A stretch of DNA of 15,392 bases from Thermodesulfobacteriota bacterium (lineage in GTDB: Bacteria > Desulfobacterota_D > UBA1144 > Nemesobacterales > UBA2774), in contig JBCCIH010000027.1 in the NCBI GenBank assembly GCA_039028315.1, positions 1 through 15,392 on the forward strand. The letters run 5' to 3'. Shown here in pieces: positions 13,398-15,392 of the stretch. The notes beneath the pieces were generated by a model. It was not told the DNA's origin. It saw only the letters and a list, made by a program, of their open reading frames with translations, and did no database searches. Each line of letters starts with the position of its first letter. Within the stretch, counting starts at the first letter, position 1. Both the position numbers and the translations under genes were made by a program.

Positions 13398-13402
13398 GGA
13401 GG
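13398..13402 (+). promoter_or_regulatory. Shine-Dalgarno site of the OB-fold lipoprotein
   Basis: GGAGG lies 5 bases before the ATG at 13408 and puts the start directly at a lipoprotein signal, rather than at a TTG at 13393. Confidence 0.8.
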
Positions 13403-13407
13403 TATTA

Positions 13408-13866
13408 ATGAAAAGGGATTTCTTTTATATAATCGGTTTATTCGCAATTTTTCTTACTATTACATCATGCGCGCGCACTTGGCAGGACCCTAACACCTCA
13501 ATTCCTGCACAGAGTATCAGCATAGCAGATCTGATTACAAATCGTCAGGCCTATGACAGCGCTGGGGTCTCTCTGATAGGTAAGGTTTGGAACCTTCAGG
13601 TTGAACCCCAAGCCACAGAAAGCCCAGATGGAATTAAAGAGCCATATACTACTTTTATTCTGGCTGATAGAAAGGGCACAGGCGTCGACGTTTACGCTGC
13701 TGGTGACGTGCAGATACAGGAAGGAGATTTTGTAAGAGTTGTGGGTATCTATAGAAAAGAGTTTCAGCAGACTGGTGACTACTTCCTAAATGTTGTAGAT
13801 GCCGTTCGTATTGAAGACTGGAATCCCGGGATTGGTTACTGGATTAGAGAGATGGAATTTGATTAA
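13408..13866 (+). CDS. Lipoprotein with OB-fold-like domain
   Basis: This 152-residue protein has a lipoprotein signal: MKRD start, hydrophobic 5-16, and lipobox ITSC with Cys at 21. The mature part has a strand-rich domain (about 37-136): a short helix (ADLITNRQAYDSAG), a GVSLIGKVW strand, TTFILADRKGTGVDVYA, and EGDFVRVVGIYRKEF. That order, with the Gly-Asp-x-Val-x-Val-x-Gly turn, is typical of small OB folds of the tRNA_anti-like kind, found both in nucleic-acid binding and in periplasmic proteins of unknown role. At the cell envelope, nucleic-acid binding seems unlikely, but no ligand can be named. It starts 45 bases after phoH on the same strand, so co-transcription is likely. It converges on purA with a 9-base gap. 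Confidence 0.75.
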   Translation: MKRDFFYIIGLFAIFLTITSCARTWQDPNTSIPAQSISIADLITNRQAYDSAGVSLIGKVWNLQVEPQATESPDGIKEPYTTFILADRKGTGVDVYAAGDVQIQEGDFVRVVGIYRKEFQQTGDYFLNVVDAVRIEDWNPGIGYWIREMEFD

Positions 13867-13875
13867 TCTAAACTC

Positions 13876-15168
13876 TTAGTCGAACAGTTCTTTAAGGAAA
13901 ATGATCTTTTCTCTAGATGGTCCTAGAGATACTGTATAGATTGAAACACCCGTGACTTCTTCTAATTTTTTAAGATAACTTCTTGCTTCTATTGGTAAAT
14001 CTGAGAAATCCTTTGCGTTTGAAATATCCTCGCTCCATCCATCCATCTCTTCATATATGGGCTCTATATCGTCTAATATATGGCTGGATGATGGAAAAGA
14101 GCTTAGCTCAGCTCCTTTATATTTATATCCGGTGCAAAGATTTATCTTCTCAAATCCGGATAGCACATCAAGTTTTGTGAGAGCAATAGAAGATATGCCG
14201 TTTATCTGAGCTGCGTATTTAAGAGCAAACGCGTCAAACCATCCGCATCTTCTGGGTCTGCCTGTGGTTGCTCCAAACTCCCCGCCCGCTGTACGTAGCT
14301 TTTCTCCTAAATCACCTGATATCTCAGTTGGAAACGGCCCCTCGCCGACTCTCGTTGTATAGGCCTTGGCTATTCCCAAAACTTTATGAATTGTGGTAGG
14401 GCTTACGCCGGTTCCTGGTGAGGCTCCGCCTGAGCCAGCACTCGAAGATGTTACATATGGATAGGTTCCAAAATCTATGTCCAGAAGTGCTCCTTGAGCG
14501 CCTTCGAAAAGTATGTTTTTTCCACCTGATATGGAGTCATTTAGAAGCATTGATACATCACAGCAATATTTTTTAAGCTGCTCACCGTAATTTGAGTACT
14601 CCTCAAATATTTCATCAAACGAAATTGCCTCTCCGCCTAGAACTTTAGTCAGATACGAATTTCTTTCATCAAGTACGCTCTTTAGTCTTTCTGAAAGTGA
14701 GTTCGGGTCGATCAAGTCAGCAAATTTAATCCCCCTCCTGGCAGCCTTGTCCTCATATACAGGTCCAATACCTCTTCCGGTTGTTCCAATCTTACCTTTT
14801 CCATTTGTGGATTCTCTGGCTAGGTCGATTGCTCTGTGATAGGGCATAATAACATGAGCCCGCTCGCTTATCTTAAGATTGTTCTCATCTGCCTGGTATC
14901 CTGCGGTGGTTAAATCGCCAATTTCTTCAAGCAATACTTTGGGATCTACTACAACTCCGTTTCCAATTACCGAAATCTTATCGTCCCTTAGTATTCCAGA
15001 GGGAAGGTGGTGAAGAACTATCTTTTCATCGCCTAGTACAATTGTATGCCCCGCATTGTTTCCGCCCTGGTATCTGACTACAATGTCTACTTGCTCAGAA
15101 ATGAGATCAACTATCCTGCCTTTTCCCTCATCTCCCCACTGGGCGCCAATCACCACAACGTTTGGCAT
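13876..15168 (-). CDS. purA: Adenylosuccinate synthetase (PurA)
   Basis: PurA converts IMP, aspartate and GTP to adenylosuccinate, the first step from IMP to AMP. This 430-residue protein has the normal bacterial length and all key motifs. GAQWGDEGKG (8-17) holds the catalytic Asp13, and NNAGHT (37-42) holds His41. GTTGRGIGP lies at 128-136, the GTP and aspartate loop TTGRPRRCGW at 301-310, and TKLDVL at 331-336. The start is firm: AAGGGAGG lies 9 bases upstream on the minus strand. That ribosome site sits inside the 3' end of the preceding hisZ-like gene, whose stop is 2 bases before this ATG, so the two are co-transcribed and probably translationally coupled. Confidence 0.97.
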   Translation of the reverse strand: MPNVVVIGAQWGDEGKGRIVDLISEQVDIVVRYQGGNNAGHTIVLGDEKIVLHHLPSGILRDDKISVIGNGVVVDPKVLLEEIGDLTTAGYQADENNLKISERAHVIMPYHRAIDLARESTNGKGKIGTTGRGIGPVYEDKAARRGIKFADLIDPNSLSERLKSVLDERNSYLTKVLGGEAISFDEIFEEYSNYGEQLKKYCCDVSMLLNDSISGGKNILFEGAQGALLDIDFGTYPYVTSSSAGSGGASPGTGVSPTTIHKVLGIAKAYTTRVGEGPFPTEISGDLGEKLRTAGGEFGATTGRPRRCGWFDAFALKYAAQINGISSIALTKLDVLSGFEKINLCTGYKYKGAELSSFPSSSHILDDIEPIYEEMDGWSEDISNAKDFSDLPIEARSYLKKLEEVTGVSIYTVSLGPSREKIIFLKELFD

Positions 15169-15170
15169 TT

Positions 15171-15392
15171 CTAGATGCCTCCCTTAAGAAGTTCTTCCAG
15201 ATTAGAAAACTCTTTGCTAGAGCCTCTTCTGGATTCTATAAGTTTAAGCTTTCTAGGCGTCTCTAAGAGTATTACTCCGTAAAAATTTGAGGCCCTGTTC
15301 TCTTTTAGTCTGAGTTGTTTTTGCTCAGGGCTAAGATTTAGATCCAGGATGACCTTAAAACCGCTTGACCTAAGCCACTCTGTTAGGTGAAT
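15171..15392 (-). CDS. hisZ: 3' end of probable hisZ (ATP phosphoribosyltransferase regulatory subunit)
   Basis: The minus-strand frame is open from the window edge through 73 codons to a TAG at 15173-15171, so only the C-terminus is visible. It contains LRSSGFKVILDLN, a central NFYGVILLE strand, and an end rich in Glu and Leu (SNLEELL). This fits the small C-terminal domain of HisZ, the histidyl-tRNA synthetase-like regulatory subunit that works with short-form HisG in the first step of histidine synthesis. Position supports this, since hisZ is often found immediately before purA. A HisS-like tail would look similar, so the gene name rests on context as well as sequence. The upstream part of the gene is outside the window. 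Confidence 0.65.
   Translation of the reverse strand: MHLTEWLRSSGFKVILDLNLSPEQKQLRLKENRASNFYGVILLETPRKLKLIESRRGSSKEFSNLEELLKGGI

Overview
This is an AT-rich bacterial chromosomal window carrying ordinary housekeeping genes mixed with an unusually large share of envelope genes. The organism is Gram-negative or Gram-negative-like. The evidence is three lipoboxes, a twin-arginine signal, a protein ending in an IPTL-type sorting tail, HtpX, and a membrane VKOR-thioredoxin fusion. Gene starts are mostly ATG with purine-rich Shine-Dalgarno sites. A deltaproteobacterial-type lineage or a related environmental candidate phylum would fit, but nothing here fixes the taxon. I see no mobile element, CRISPR array, tRNA or rRNA.

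Layout. Bases 1-122 are the tail of a gene that looks like the C-terminal domain of a 3-hydroxyacyl-CoA dehydrogenase. On the + strand follow a VKOR-thioredoxin disulfide-forming enzyme (204-1055), a Tat-exported barrel protein (1237-1881), and a two-gene set of a DUF883/YqjD-like anchor protein and a two-helix membrane protein (1967-2731). A class I amidotransferase-like hydrolase lies on the minus strand (2741-3433). Divergent from it is a secreted beta-propeller-like protein with an IPTL-CTERM tail (3580-4749), closed by a strong intrinsic terminator. A small lipoprotein and an ABC-F ATPase come next (4900-7278), converging on htpX (7285-8133, minus).

A short region with an inverted repeat separates htpX from a divergent pair made of a small membrane protein and purC, joined by an ATGA overlap (8264-9486). 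Then come a seven-repeat FG-GAP/UnbV lipoprotein and a YeeZ-like NAD(P)-binding protein (9592-12110). The longest gene-free stretch (280 bases) leads into a phoH-family ATPase and an OB-fold-like lipoprotein (12391-13866). The window ends with purA and the 3' end of a probable hisZ on the minus strand, separated by 2 bases.

How the genes work together. purC and purA belong to purine synthesis. hisZ belongs to histidine synthesis, which uses ATP and releases AICAR into the purine pathway, so the hisZ-purA pairing makes metabolic sense. The VKOR-Trx protein would supply disulfides to exported proteins, and several exported proteins here do contain cysteines. HtpX, DUF883 and the Tat and IPTL proteins point to envelope maintenance. 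No single new multi-gene defence or metabolic system is evident. The most distinctive items are the IPTL-tailed propeller protein, the Tat-exported barrel protein, the inverted repeat over the predicted htpX promoter, and the long phoH leader.
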